Part shown: piece by piece, positions 33,664 to 44,300 of the stretch | How positions within the stretch are numbered: position 1 is the stretch's first letter | Layout of the letters: each line of letters starts with the position of its first letter | Assembly (NCBI RefSeq): GCF_007655135.1 | Contig: NC_045128.1 | Span: 31,218,811-31,282,810, forward strand | Reading direction: 5' to 3' | DNA from: Punica granatum | Lineage: Eukaryota > Streptophyta > Magnoliopsida > Myrtales > Lythraceae | DNA length: 64,000 nucleotides | Program-made: the position numbers and the translations under genes | The notes under the pieces: generated by a model | The model's database searches: none | The model's input: only the letters and a program-made list of their open reading frames with translations | Told to the model about the DNA's origin: nothing

Positions 33664-34880
33664 TTCGTAGAAGAATGGGAAAAAAGAAACCTAAACTTGA
33701 AAGCCAATTGCTTGTAGTAGTAGTTTGCTTCTCCGTTTATTGCATGCATGCCCATATTATCTTTCATTTGTTAGTGACGTGATGAGCCATTTTCGTCATT
33801 GTTGATGCCCGATATCGATACCCGGGGTCAATATCGTTCAGATGTTTACAATCATCATCATCATCATCATCATCTTCTTCTTCTTAGTCATATGTATGGT
33901 CATTTAGTGGATTTCGCTCATAAGTTGATTAAATTTTCTGTTTTTCCCCCTTGTCTTGGATTAATCAGACTTCATTTGGGTTGTTTCCTTTGGTTCATGG
34001 ATAGCTTCATTCGATTACATTGATTCCTTGGCAGCGCATGTGTCAATCTTTCTCCAAGTGGAATATAGAAGAGCCCATCGATGAAAAAAGAGAAACATAT
34101 AATTTAAGAAATAAGCAAATAATCGATAGACTTCATATAATTTCCCATGATTCCGTTTATCATAGAGCAGGTAGGTAGGATCCAATAACAGCAGATCAGA
34201 AATTATTTCTCTAGATTGAAACATATGACAAGAACGAATACCAAGATCATCTCTTATATATCGTAAGTAAGACTTTTATGGAAATAAAAGTAGAAATAGT
34301 CTTATGATAAAGAGAGACGCTTTTTTAAACAAATCGAGGCAAAATTGTGTATTCGCATACTGGTCCGTTGACTCAGAGCAATTATGTATATTACGCGGTG
34401 ACGATGAATTTGGAAGAAAACAAAAGGAATCCCAAACTCCATTTTTCTTATTTGCAGCAAACAAATCAAACCCTAATTTTTGGGGGATCTGATAATTGTT
34501 GAATAGATAGGCAAACGATTAGATAAATATAATTACACTTGTCAAAGGAGTATAATGTAATTATACACGTTTTCCTTGGAAATCAAGAGGTGCCACTTTA
34601 TTTACCTTCATCATTCTTGTACTGGCTTATAATCTCTCTTGTCACCAAAAAAATATCATTATTATGACATTCAACACGAGTTGATGGAAGCATCCCAGTC
34701 AATACCATGTAAAGTTTCCAAATTGGACCAGACCATCCTTAGAACCCATACGCGCTTGCTTTCCATAGTGTTGGCCAGAGGTTCATTATTTTTTTTCACT
34801 CGGATTCTTATTCATGATCAATTGAAAGTGCCGATTCAACTTCATATAAGGTATCATAAACCAAAGTGGAATAGATATTC
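33664..34880 (+). repeat. 3' flank of gene 4, colinear with 24894-26200
   Basis: Carries the landmarks listed for 24894-26200. A (CAT)n(CTT)n microsatellite at 33852-33884 is longer than its counterpart. Open frames on either strand are not conserved and are not called. Confidence 0.85.
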
Positions 34881-35295
34881 AATTACTCATTGAAGCTTGA
34901 TGAATATTTATAGTTGAATTTCCAGAGCCATGTTCTCTCTACTTTTTTGCTTTTTCATTTACAATAGAGCCCATCGATTCTATTACCAAAAGAAAAAAGA
35001 AAAAAGAAAATCTAAATAAAAGACTACAAATAAAAGCTGAAACTCTAGAGTTTTTGAGTGACGGTGTTTTGCTCTTAGAAAGGATGGGAAAGCAACTCAA
35101 AATGATGTTTTATTTCTGGGGCTCGTCAACCGTCTCTGATTGCTCTGTTGAAAAAAGAGAACCGCTAAATAACCGTTTTGTCAGATATCCCCCTCTATTT
35201 AAATGAAATTTCTCCAACAAAATTATATATCCGATCTGGTTTCTACAATGACATTCTTTACCTAAATTATCATCCGACATCGAGATTACATATAT
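34881..35295. other. Intergenic, no gene seen
   Basis: A-rich around 34985-35030; nothing recognised. Confidence 0.5.
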
Positions 35296-36344
35296 AATAA
35301 GAAAAGGGAGAATGACACTGTTGGTCATAATTGTTTTGCCTTTTTTGACTTTGAGTCCTAAAAGTTTTAAAAGGGGTAATCAAGTCCTATTAGTTTAGAA
35401 AAAAGTGTCAGCATTTATCCTAAATCTAACTGACCGTTACTGTCAGTTTACGTGGACTTAACGCCATCAAAGTGGCCGTTACTGTGATGACGTGGCACGT
35501 TCTTATTGGTCCAACTCAACTATAAACTTTTTAAAATTGAATATTAATCCCTCATTCTTTTCATTTTCTAAAAATGCCCCAGGTCGGCACTGTTCATCGT
35601 CTTCTTCGGGAACCAAGTGGAGCATTGTTCATCATCTTCTTCATCGGTGAAGCAGGCCATTTCCGTTGATATCAGCTCAAAATAAAGAGATCTATACACG
35701 TATAGTAGTAGTGAACCTCATACACTGGCGGAGCAGAGTCCTCAATGTATTTTGGTATTCGTGGTCACGGCCAATAGGGGTGATCGGTTCCGGGTACCCT
35801 GTTATTTTCATGATACCCGGACCCTACCCTGTAAAGGACCGGTTCCAAGATTTTGGAACCGGACCCTACCCTGTTGAATCCTGGAACCGGACCCTACCCG
35901 GAACCTGTGGTATACCACAGGTTCCGGGTACCCTGTTGGAACCTGTAAATTTTTTTATCTCGCTAAATAAAATCGAAAATATTCCATCCATAATCAGTAA
36001 TCACGGCAAATATAATACGATATAAATTTAGATTAATTCACAATAATAAAAAATATTATGTCTCATCAATCAATCTACAAAACTAAATATCTATAAGTCC
36101 TTACAATATGTCCAATTGCTACTCCAATTATCCATCTGCAATACCAGTATATAACCAGTTAATCACAGCACATTAGTTAGAAACTTGAAGGTACTATAGC
36201 AAACTGTTGCACCTCTACAAACCATGTGATAAGCCACAACAATACATCAGCTAGGGTATTTTTGTGCTGTGAATTTCCTCTTATGCTTTCTCGTGAATAT
36301 ACGGTTGTTTTACAATTTTGTGCTATAATTGTTGAACTTTGCAG

Positions 36345-36704
36345 GAGGCTTGAGTATGGCTGGGGAACTGGGTGTCGTGTACTTTCAGGGAAGTCACCAT
36401 ATATATGCTGTCTTAGTTGGTATATTCGCTGCAATAATGGGTGGAATCAGCTACTGCTGTATACGTGCAGCATCCAGGGAATCCAGTCAACCAATGTAAG
36501 TTTCATGAATTAATTATTGATGTTCAATGCAGTATGCTCTGCTTCTGGATTTATGATAATATATGTTCCTGAAATTTCCATTACATATTGATTATTGAAG
36601 CATATTAATGTGAAATATATTCATAAATATTTTACCTATGTATTTGCAGGAGCTCGTTGTTTTCATTTAGCTTGCTGGCTGCCTACGTGCTGTTAAATAG
36701 CTAG
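36345..36704 (+). pseudogene. Captured two-exon fragment of an EamA-type transporter
   Basis: Exon A (36345-36495) follows TTTGCAG and ends at a GTAAGT donor; exon B starts at 36650 after TATTTGCAG. Exon A reads GLSMAGELGVVYFQGSHHIY, then AVLVGIFAAIMGGISYCCIR and AASRESSQP. Splicing joins it in frame to MSSLFSFSLLAAYVLL before a TAG at 36702. The glycine- and aromatic-rich membrane-helix pattern, with ISYCxIRA and QPxxxxFSFxLLA, resembles plant drug/metabolite-type (EamA) transporters. Neighbouring exons are absent, so it is a captured piece and not a working carrier. Exon-intron structure is kept, so capture was at DNA level. Confidence 0.55.
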
Positions 36705-36980
36705 GGTATTGTGGAATCAGCTACTGCTGTATACATGCAGCATCCAGGGAATCCAATCAACCAATGTAAGTTTCATGAATTAATTATTGATGTTCAATGC
36801 AGTATGCTCTGCTTCTGGATTTATGATAATATATGTTCCTGAAATTTCCATTACATATTGATTATTGAAGCATATTGATGTGAAATATATTCATAAATAT
36901 TTTACCTATGTATTTGCAAGAGCTCGTTGTTTTCATTCAGCTTGCTGGCTGCCTACGTGCTGTTAAATAGCTAGGGTATT
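36441..36980 (+). repeat. 270 bp tandem duplication inside the hAT element
   Basis: 36441-36710 and 36711-36980 match with about five differences by eye. The unit runs from GTGGAATCAGCTACTGCTGT within exon A to TAGCTAGGGTATT. It therefore duplicates the end of exon A, the intron and exon B; in the second copy the acceptor reads TTTGCAAG. Confidence 0.92.
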
Positions 36981-38214
36981 TAAATGATATGCATCTCCGA
37001 CAACAGCTTCAATTACCTACGTGCCGCATAAAAAATATCAACAGCAGAGACAGAACTTTCATTTGAACATTTCGTGTTCTTGAGCGAAACTCCAAGGCAA
37101 GTAGTGAAGAAAACTGAAAACCCCAACCACCGAGAATGATGAAATTTGACGGAATAACATGAAATTGGTCGGAGAAATTACCTTTCACTCCGATATAGAA
37201 GTGGGAAATCGCAAATTGAGCCTCTTAAGAAGAGTACCCACAGGAAAAGGCTCGGATTAGGGATGTCCTTTCGGCCACCGATCGAAGTGACCACCGAATG
37301 GTGGAGGGGAGGGGAAGCTGGCTTCACGCAACGCTGACGACTGGGAACTAGGATGGGAGGTCGCGGAGGGGTCGGAGGGAGCGTCGGAGGAAGAAGAAGA
37401 CGAAGAGGGGAGGGAGAGGGAGTCAGTGACTCAGTGGGGTTGTGTTTAATTGAAAAAGAACTTCTGAAGAAGACGAAGAAGAAGACCCAATTTTGCCCCG
37501 GTTGTCAATCCCGCTCCAGAACCGATTCCTGATATCGGTTCTTGATACCGGTTCCAAATACCGATTTCGGTTCTCGGTTCCGGTTCCGGTTCTGGGTACC
37601 CTATACGATGGAACCGGAACCGGAACCGGATGTTACCGGTTCTTTATTTTGATACCCGGACCCTACCCTATTTTCAATACGTGCTACCCGTACCCTACCC
37701 TAACGGATAGGTTCCGACCGGTTCCGGGTATACCCGGTACCCGTGCACACCCCTAACGGCCAAGTGTGTATGTATTCTATATATCTTGGCTGAACAGTGA
37801 AGCTGATAATGTGGTCTAGGAAGATCAATTGGCCTCCTTGGCCGGTTCGTAATATGTCAATGATATGCAGGACCTGCTCTGCATCTGTGCCTATATTCTT
37901 TTCTTTGATACATTCATTTCGATTCTGATATGTATTCTTTTCATCTCGAGCGTCCGCCACAGCTAGTAGTTAATTTTCTCATTCAAGCCAAACACAGACA
38001 CAACTTGCGTCTAAATAACAGTGTCTAAGGGGGAGCAGCGTTCATTCCATAATGTGCAAATCTTTATGCTGTCGAGACTCGTCTCGGTTCCATTGAATAA
38101 GGAGCTTTACGGACCGATCAAATCTTTATGTTGATGGTTTTTTTGGAGTAGTAGGAAAGGAACGATCTTTTGTGGGTTTTGAGGGGGGAAGAGCTTGGAC
38201 GGAGAAGATTTCGA

Positions 38215-38466
38215 GAGCTCTGCTCCGGGATCGGGATTCAAGCGCTCGTGCTTCTGGTGGCACTGACCATCCTCGGGCGGTAAGTGACTTTATGCCAATT
38301 TAATTAAATAGTAGGCCCCGAAGCCAAATGCTTGAACTTGTCCAGGAAAGTTCTTCGACCGCTAACAGCAGTTGATTGCTATAGGACGTGGGGAGTTATT
38401 AGCTTGTCGATAGCATTCGCATGGCAGCTCTACACGCTCTAGGTGCTCGTCAAGCTTCACGAGTCC
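38215..38466 (+). pseudogene. Captured two-exon fragment of an LHT-like amino acid transporter
   Basis: Exon 1 (38215-38279) reads ELCSGIGIQALVLLVALTIL then G. It ends at a GTAAGT donor. The intron runs 38280-38384 and closes with TTGATTGCTATAG. Exon 2 continues RTWGVISLSIAFAWQLYTL, a TAG, then VLVKLHEST. This resembles the first membrane helices of lysine/histidine transporter-like proteins (AAAP family; IGxQALVLPVAFxxLGWTWG and WQLYTLxxLxxLHES as I recall them). Differences include Trp to Arg at the splice junction and the in-frame stop, so no function is expected. It lies between the nested hAT and the right terminal repeat of the MULE. Confidence 0.65.
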
Positions 38467-38843
38467 ACCATCAACGGAAATGGCCTTCTTCACCGATGAA
38501 GAAGATGATGAACAGTGCTCCACCTGGTTCCCCAAGAAGACGATGAACAGTGCCGACCTGGGGCATTTTTCGAAATTGAAAAAAATGAGGGATTAATATT
38601 CAATTTTAAAAAGTTTATAGTTGAGTCGAACTAATAGGAACGTGCCACGTCATCACAGTAACGGTCACTTTGACGGCGTGAAGTCCACGTAGGCTAACGA
38701 TAACGATCAGTTAGATTTAGGACCAATGCTGATATTTTTTCCAAACTTATAGGACTTGATTACCCCTTTTAAAACTTTTAGGACTCAAAGTTAAAAAAGG
38801 CTAAACAATTAGAACCAACAGTGTCATTTTTCCAATAAGAAAA

Positions 38844-39185
38844 TATTGGGACGAAGGGCAACTCTATGTGCATGGACAGTATGTACACATATATATTATA
38901 TACATCCATGTAGATTTATACATAAGCATGTTATGGTTTGCCGCCATCCCAGTGGGACTCACTTAATGTGATTTTCCCAAATCATTGATCCGTTAGTGCT
39001 AGCAGACCGTAAAAGCAGCCAGCACAAAGCTGACAATATAAGACCAAGTGAAGCGGGGGCTTTTGGCCTCGTTAGAGATGCCACGTGGCGTATGGAGCCA
39101 CGGGCTGAGAGACCACCCCCACTGCACGCATCGCGGAGCCGGCGATGCGTCTCTTTGTAGAAAAACATCTCCCTCCACAAAGAGA
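38844..39185. other. Intergenic, no gene seen
   Basis: Contains a local GC-rich patch (39030-39140) adjoining the gag remnant; no feature identified. Confidence 0.4.
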
Positions 39186-39189
39186 TCCA

Positions 39190-39800
39190 ATCAGCGACTG
39201 TCAACTATCAATTTAAATCTTAACTGTAAAGGCAAACAGTTTTTACAGGTAAGACTTAAATTTCTCCACAGTCGTATGGAATCCATCACAGGCTCATCCT
39301 TCAACTAGCATGCACTAGTGTGTTCAATCATACTCACGGTTTGTCTTGTGCTATAAAACATGTTCAGAAACTCTCGCTCCAACTGCCCCTAACTGTCAAT
39401 TGACCGTGGCTGCAAATCGGTGTACCAGTCAAATGCATTTCCTTTCAACAGTCGCACAAACTGTTTGACTAGCAGATTCCCCTCGATCCCAGCATTGTTA
39501 CAGGTTTCCGCAATATGGGTGACATGTTGCCTAGGATTCCCTTTCCCGTCAAATTGCTGGAATTTTAGTGGCTGATAATTTGTAGGCATCCTTAAGAGTT
39601 CAACTCTCTGGGTGCAAACCACCAAGGTGGTAGTCCAGCTGGTAACGAACTTCGTCTTCTAAAAGGGAGGTCAATGAGTCAATTAAGATAGTCTTCGGGA
39701 CTTGATCTCGAAACTTTGCGATTAGGCTTCGATTTAATGTCTTCATGTAAATGGAACTCCAGGCTTCACGCTTGTTCAGATACCTTCTTTTAAACATGAA
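39190..39800 (-). pseudogene. Gypsy retrotransposon gag remnant
   Basis: On the minus strand a frame reads LRMPTNYQPLKFQQFDGKGN, PRQHVTHIAETCNNAG, then LVKQFVRLLKGNAFDWYTDL and a stop. It continues in frame as GQLEREFLNMFYST, another stop, then LKDEPVMDSIRLWRNLSL. This is the capsid-like Retrotrans_gag domain of plant Ty3/gypsy elements (KFxxFDGxGNPxxHV, VKxFxxSLxGxAFxWYxxL). The upstream frame (39600-39803) may be the gag N-terminus. At least two stops plus the missing remainder of the element make it dead. Confidence 0.8.
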
Positions 39801-40240
39801 CACCTTTTAAAAATCGTCGGTGCGTGTATGCTTCATCCGATTGATCTTCTCGTTCTTGGCGTTCTTCCTTTGAACCCTAAGAGTTCATGCGATCCTGAGG
39901 CCTTTTGATCTTCTGACACTCCGTTTAATTTGCAGAGTGCTTGTTCTTCTCCTCAGAACTCTTTGAAGTTTCAACTATCCAAAAGTCACCTTTGTGAAGA
40001 ATGAGGACTCCTATTTATAGGTGTGGAGGAGGGAGTCATGAATCTTTGTACTTACACTTGATTGGTTGGTTCAAGACAATAATACGATTTTCTCTATTTA
40101 AAATAGATTATTATCCATTTAAAAGATATTTTGTAACCTCTTGATCCTGTCTGTTTAATTAACACCAAATATTCATATGGTGAAATACCGAATTTGCCCT
40201 TAAATAACACATGTTTAGTGGAATATTAGTTATCCATTAC
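39801..40240 (-). mobile_element. Probable LTR belonging to the gag remnant
   Basis: Directly upstream of the gag on the minus strand. It carries CCTATAAATAGGAGTCC (TATA at about 40011-40020) followed by a transcribed-looking stretch. Ends and primer site were not resolved. Confidence 0.4.
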
Positions 40241-40246
40241 ATTCTA

Positions 40247-40600
40247 CAGTTGTACTGGCCATGATACCAAATTAACAGTTGTTTAATGTGCATTTTTCAA
40301 AAGATTGTGTTAGAAATAATATAAAGGTAAACTTCGTGCTATTTCGAAAAATAACCCTCATAATAACTTTATTTAAAATTTAAATCGAGGCACACTCGAT
40401 AAGTTTTCGGGTGTCGCGTGATACCATTAATCAAGTACTAGGAAAAAACCGTTAAAACTAACTGAAAAATAAAGTATGTGAATTTATTATGATTATGAAC
40501 CTTATTCCAGAGGAGATGGGTGACTCGAGACCTCTTCCTATAGGAGCTGTCTAACATCTGCGGTCTAGCTATAATCTAGTCTTACTCGCTCTTATCGCCT
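40247..40600 (+). repeat. Dispersed repeat, matches 43950-44300
   Basis: Shares GTGATACCA(A/T), TTAATGTGCATTT, TTTCGAAAAA, CCACTCGATAAG-like, CCGTTAAAACTAA, ATTCCAGAG, AGCTGTCTAA and TACTCGCTCTTATC. The two copies bracket gene 5. From 40601 to 41100 no gene is seen. Confidence 0.75.
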
Positions 40601-41105
40601 TTTTCTTCATTGCCCTTGCCAGGATGTGAACCCCTATCAGGAGACCTTTTAGAGATCAAGTTCTTAATGAACCCTGTTCAGATTATCTTACCATGCCAAG
40701 GGAAGTGTGTCTGTGAAGACTCGAGAAAAGGATCAGCTAATCTATTTTTTATACCAATAACTAAGAACTGTTTCCCCTGACTTATTGCTTCAAAAATTAA
40801 ATTGGAAGCTTTTGATTAGAAAAGGAGCATCCTCATATAGATTCTCACCCCCGGCATCATCTTGGCCGAGGGCGAGTTCAGTCACTGATGGGAGAGAGCA
40901 AGTAGTATGCCAAAGGATAAGGGTTTCGACTAAATATGCATGATTTATTCGGCCGTACCAGGTATTGTTGACTCATTTAGAAAAAAAAAAAAAAGACGAA
41001 GTTAGTCGAGATTCTTTTTCCATTCATTGTCAGTTGGCACGATGGAAAACCATTATATATAGTGAGTGATGAGTTCGGATTTTCTTCTTTTACATCGGAC
41101 ATTCA

Positions 41106-41350
41106 GGCTCTGTTTGGATTCTGGAACAAAAAATTTTAACTTTAACTTTAATTTTAACTCAACACACTGCACAACAAAAATACACATTTTTCAAGTTAAA
41201 AATTTTAACTTTAACTTTAACTCAACACACTACACAACAAAAACACGCGTTTTCCAAGTCAAATTTATAATCACATCTCATTTGTTCTTTTTCACAATCA
41301 AAATTAAAATTAAAATCAAAATTATTTTAATTCTGAATCCAAATGTACTC
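41106..41350. mobile_element. Tourist-like MITE, relative of 30280-30475
   Basis: Ends GGCTCTGTTTGGATTC and, reversed, GAGTACATTTGGATTC, with TCA on each side. It shares ACTTTAACTTTAA, CTCAACACACT(G/A)CACAACAAAAA with the element at 30280, here twice in tandem (41128-41195, 41196-41260). The 112-codon frame over it is a translation of these repeats. Confidence 0.8.
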
Positions 41351-41737
41351 TCAAACACTCGAGAGTTGGGAACTTATAATTGTAGAACAACACACCGACT
41401 ATGACGAATATGAAAAGTATTTATAATATGCCCTCCGTGCGGTCAAGAGCCGACGAAAAGTACTCTTATAATATGAGGAATATTTTGAAACGTTTGAGAG
41501 ACCAGCAAAGCGACTCTTTTTTTTTTTCCCTTGTTCTTTTCTCCTCCCCACCGGCACCTGACCCACACACACACTCCCTCCCTCACCATTTAAGGCCCCT
41601 CAAGCCTCCTCTGTCTCTCTCACTCCCCCATCTCTCTCTTGCGTTTTTCCTGGCAGTGCTCTGTACGTATCTCAAAACACTCTTTCTTCTTCATCTTCTT
41701 CTTCAAAGTTCACACTAGAGGAGATCAATCAAGAGCA

Positions 41738-41962
41738 ATGTTGAAGGGGGGTGACTATGAGATGACTAAAACAGCAGATGAGAAGCCCCTCAAGCCAAAG
41801 GCGAGGCCTCTGCCCAAGAGAGGAGCCGTCAAAGTCAGGATATTTAAGCTCCTGGGGGAGAAGCTCGTTTCTCTCTGTCAGTGTGTGTGTTCCGGTTCCC
41901 CTCCAATGGTGGATCTCGAGAGGCCGAGGCCGGAGCTTCATCCTCCAAGAACACCTCAGTAG
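41738..41962 (+). CDS. Small basic plant protein, array copy 5 (74 aa), tail frameshifted
   Basis: Reads MLKGGDYEMTKTADEKPL, then KPKARPLPKRGAVKVRIFKL, LGEKLVSLCQCVC and SGSPPMVDLERPRP. The start is set by the conserved leader (TTCACACTAGAGGAGATCAA and AATCAAGAGCAATG); an in-frame ATG 99 bases upstream lies in the CT-rich leader and is rejected. The core is altered from LPPKRG to PLPKRG. After VDL the frame departs from copy 6; one base over, the DNA encodes SREAEAGASSSKNTSVVSPF, which matches the LREAG ... SAVSPFPNK tail of copy 6. A one-base loss in GATCTC(A)GAGAG explains this. Function unknown. Confidence 0.7.
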   Translation: MLKGGDYEMTKTADEKPLKPKARPLPKRGAVKVRIFKLLGEKLVSLCQCVCSGSPPMVDLERPRPELHPPRTPQ

Positions 41963-42660
41963 TTTCCCCTTTTTCCTAAGCAAATGATTATATATGACCG
42001 GATCACTCCCCTCCCTTTCATTTCATTGCATTCGTCTCATTTTGTTATTGTTGTTGAACTCGTGGGCTCTTCATCATCATCGTAGTCATCCTAGGTTTCC
42101 TCTTCTTAGCGTACTACGGGATTGTGTTCATACGGACACAATCCTATAATTTCGCGTCTTCAGTGTTGGGAGAGAAGCAAAGCAGAGCAGTCCTTTGACT
42201 GAAACAGAGGAAGAGAGGGAAGGAGGGCAGAGAGGGAAGGGGGTTCATCTGCTTATCAAATATTGGTTATCATCAGCATATTAACAGTTGTTGTTTATAG
42301 TTGTTAATATATATATATATTTTCTTTTCTTTTTTTTCTGGTGAAGTTGTTTTTCTTATTATTAATATTGTGGTGTGCGCTCATTAGTTATCGTTTTCAT
42401 TTTCCCCCTCATAATTACTATGTGAATTGATTGATATCAAGTTTGTTACCATCATTTTTTTTCTTTTTCCAGCATATACCTTAGTATACAGAAACTCATT
42501 GGACCCAACAATAGTATAGTTCAAGTCCGTTTTAAAGCCGAGACCCTGCTTAAAGGAAATAAATATCAAACCACTTAAATTAATCCACATTAGTTATTAC
42601 CATCGTCAGTACTTGTAGTTGTTAATTTCAAATATCATTGTGGTTATCAAATAGATAGAA
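41963..42660 (+). repeat. 3' flank of gene 5, related to that of gene 6
   Basis: TTCAGTGTTGGGAGAGAAGC at about 42160 corresponds to the same phrase at 55741, and both precede GAGGAAG(A/G)G. (AT)n is at 42306-42320. No gene on either strand. Confidence 0.65.
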
Positions 42661-42749
42661 CAATAACTTTTGGGGTGCACTGGTGGCAAGAACATGTTAG
42701 GAGCAAAATTGGTGGCAAATTGAAAAGTTGAGGGTAACAGTGATAGTGC

Positions 42750-42890
42750 ATTCAAAATTCAACCAGGCCCAACTAAATCAATTTTCACATGCCATGTGTC
42801 ACTATAAAACGCCATGTCGCCGAAAACTGTTAAAATTTACCGGGAAAAAAGTGATGTTGTACTAGCCATGATACCAAATCAACAGTTGTG
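42750..42890 (+). repeat. Partial copy of the 43856-44300 repeat
   Basis: CAATTTTCACATGCCATGTG, TCACTATAAAACGCCATGTC and GTGATACCAAATC-like phrases match 43856-43995; the match stops near CAACAGTTG. Confidence 0.75.
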
Positions 42891-42904
42891 GTTATCATCA
42901 GTAC

Positions 42905-43830
42905 TAAAATATATATATATATATATATATATATGTCATAGCACAACATTTTGTTTTTGTGTCAATATTATCACAACCTTTTAAAATTATACTATATAGC
43001 ACAACGTTTAGGTTGTAGTGTCAATTATAACCCGATAAATTTTTCGTAAACATTAAACGGAAGGCTGATGTGTGACATACGTTGATAAATAGTGAACCCA
43101 GACTCTTGCTATATGTGGAATAACCCATATTCCAACCCGAACGGTGCTCTTTTACCCACCCGACTCTCACACTATCAATAACCAAATCTCATTCCCGCCT
43201 TTTGACATACAAAATTGCTATTTTGAAAACAACCACACCATCTATAGAATGAAAAAATTCACATATTGACTTATTGCAGTTCATATACTGAACAATGGAT
43301 GAAAATTTTTTAGAAAGAAAAGGGAAAATCATACATGTCAAATGAAATGCAAATCTTAATCCGTTTTCTTCTATGGGAACAAAAGAATGAGAAGTGTAAA
43401 GAGAGAGATTGGCAAGCTCATGAGTGAAAAGGGCGGAGAAAGGGTAGAGCGCTGAACTGAAGAGAAATTTGAGGCTGAAGTGAGGCGAGAATGGGATTCC
43501 GACATTGATAGTGAGGGAATCGTGTGAATAAAAGAGCACCGGGCATGTCCGAATATGAGTTTTTTTTCATATGGCAAGAGTCTGGAACCACTATTCATTG
43601 TGCCACATTAGCCTCCCATTTAATTTTTACGAAAAATTTGACGTCATGACATAATTGACACTACATCCTAAATGATATGCTATATCATGTTATTTTAAAA
43701 AGGTTGTGATAAAATGGCACAAAAGTAAAAGGTTCTACTACGATTGACACTACACGCTAAACAATGTGTTATAGTGATAAAATTGACATAAAAGCAGAAT
43801 GTTGTATTATAATATATATTTTTCCCAAAT
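42905..43830. mobile_element. TIR element, no transposase
   Basis: Arms of about 230 bp: the left TAGCACAACATTTTG, GTCAAT(A/T)TTATCAC, CACAACCTTTT-AAAAT, TAGTGTCAATTAT and TTTTTCGTAAA order recurs inverted on the right, where part is present twice. The ends lie in AT repeats, so no target duplication can be read. The 116-codon minus frame at 43189 has a hydrophobic N-terminus and no known domain. Confidence 0.6.
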
Positions 43831-43855
43831 AAATTATATAATAATTTTGTTCAAA

Positions 43856-44300
43856 AATTCAATCAGCCCCCTCTCAATCAATTTTCACGTGCCACGTGTC
43901 ACTATAAAATGCCACGTCGCCAAAAATTGTTAAAACTTGTGAGGAAAAAAGTGATGTCGTGCTAGACGTGATACCAAATCCACAATTGGTTAATGTGCAT
44001 TTGTCAAATGGTCGAGTTAGAAATGATAAGAATGGCAAATTTCGTGCTTATTTCGAAAAATTACTCTTATAATAACTTAATTAAAAATTTACATCGGGAC
44101 CCACTCGATAAGCATGATACTGTTAATTAAATGCCGCGTCGGCTAAAACCGTTAAAACTAATGGAAAAATAAAGTACATGATCAAGATTCCGAACCTCAT
44201 TCCAGAGGGAATGTGTGACCCGAAACTTCTTCCTCCGATAAGAGCTGTCTAATATCTTTTCCTCTTGCTAAAATCTATTCCTACTCGCTCTTATCAGAAT
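43856..44300 (+). repeat. Dispersed repeat, matches 40247-40600 and 42750-42890
   Basis: The longest copy, spanning both partial ones. It could be an LTR or a larger MITE; the ends are not defined. Confidence 0.7.

Larger units (their letters stand above)
35775..37755. mobile_element. hAT element with 8 bp target duplication, nested in the MULE
   Basis: Ends TAGGGGTGATCGG and, reversed, TAGGGGTGTGCACGG. ACGGCCAA flanks both ends exactly (35767-35774, 37756-37763). Subterminal DNA at both ends repeats GGTTCCGGGTACCC-like and GACCCTACCC-like motifs in opposite orientation. The right interior (37000-37500) looks like a leader for a minus-strand gene, but no transposase is present. It carries exons of an EamA-like transporter, partly in tandem duplicate. 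Confidence 0.92.
35306..38833 (+). mobile_element. Pack-MULE: Mutator-like element with captured exons
   Basis: Terminal inverted repeats of about 360 bp (35306-35668 and 38471-38833) begin GGGAGAATGACACTGTTGG and, reversed, GGAAAAATGACACTGTTGG. They share CCTAAAAGTTTTAAAAGGGG, GTGATGACGTGGCACGTTC and GGCATTT inward to GGCCATTTCCGTTGAT. A perfect 10 bp duplication AATAAGAAAA flanks it (35296-35305, 38834-38843). No transposase is seen. The original interior is 35669-35766 plus 37764-38470 and contains two exons of a transporter-like gene next to the right arm. A hAT element is nested inside. Confidence 0.92.

Noticed and set aside
33852..33884. Histidine-tract coding region at the CAT repeat
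   Set aside because: A microsatellite in the 3' flank of gene 4; its counterpart behind gene 3 is broken and not open in the same frame.
35790..35950. Repeated GGTTCCGGGTACCC motifs taken as a regulatory array
   Set aside because: The same motifs occur inverted at the other end of the hAT element, so they are subterminal transposon sequence.
41066..41404. 112-codon frame rich in Asn and Phe
   Set aside because: Translation of a Tourist-like MITE and its internal tandem repeat.
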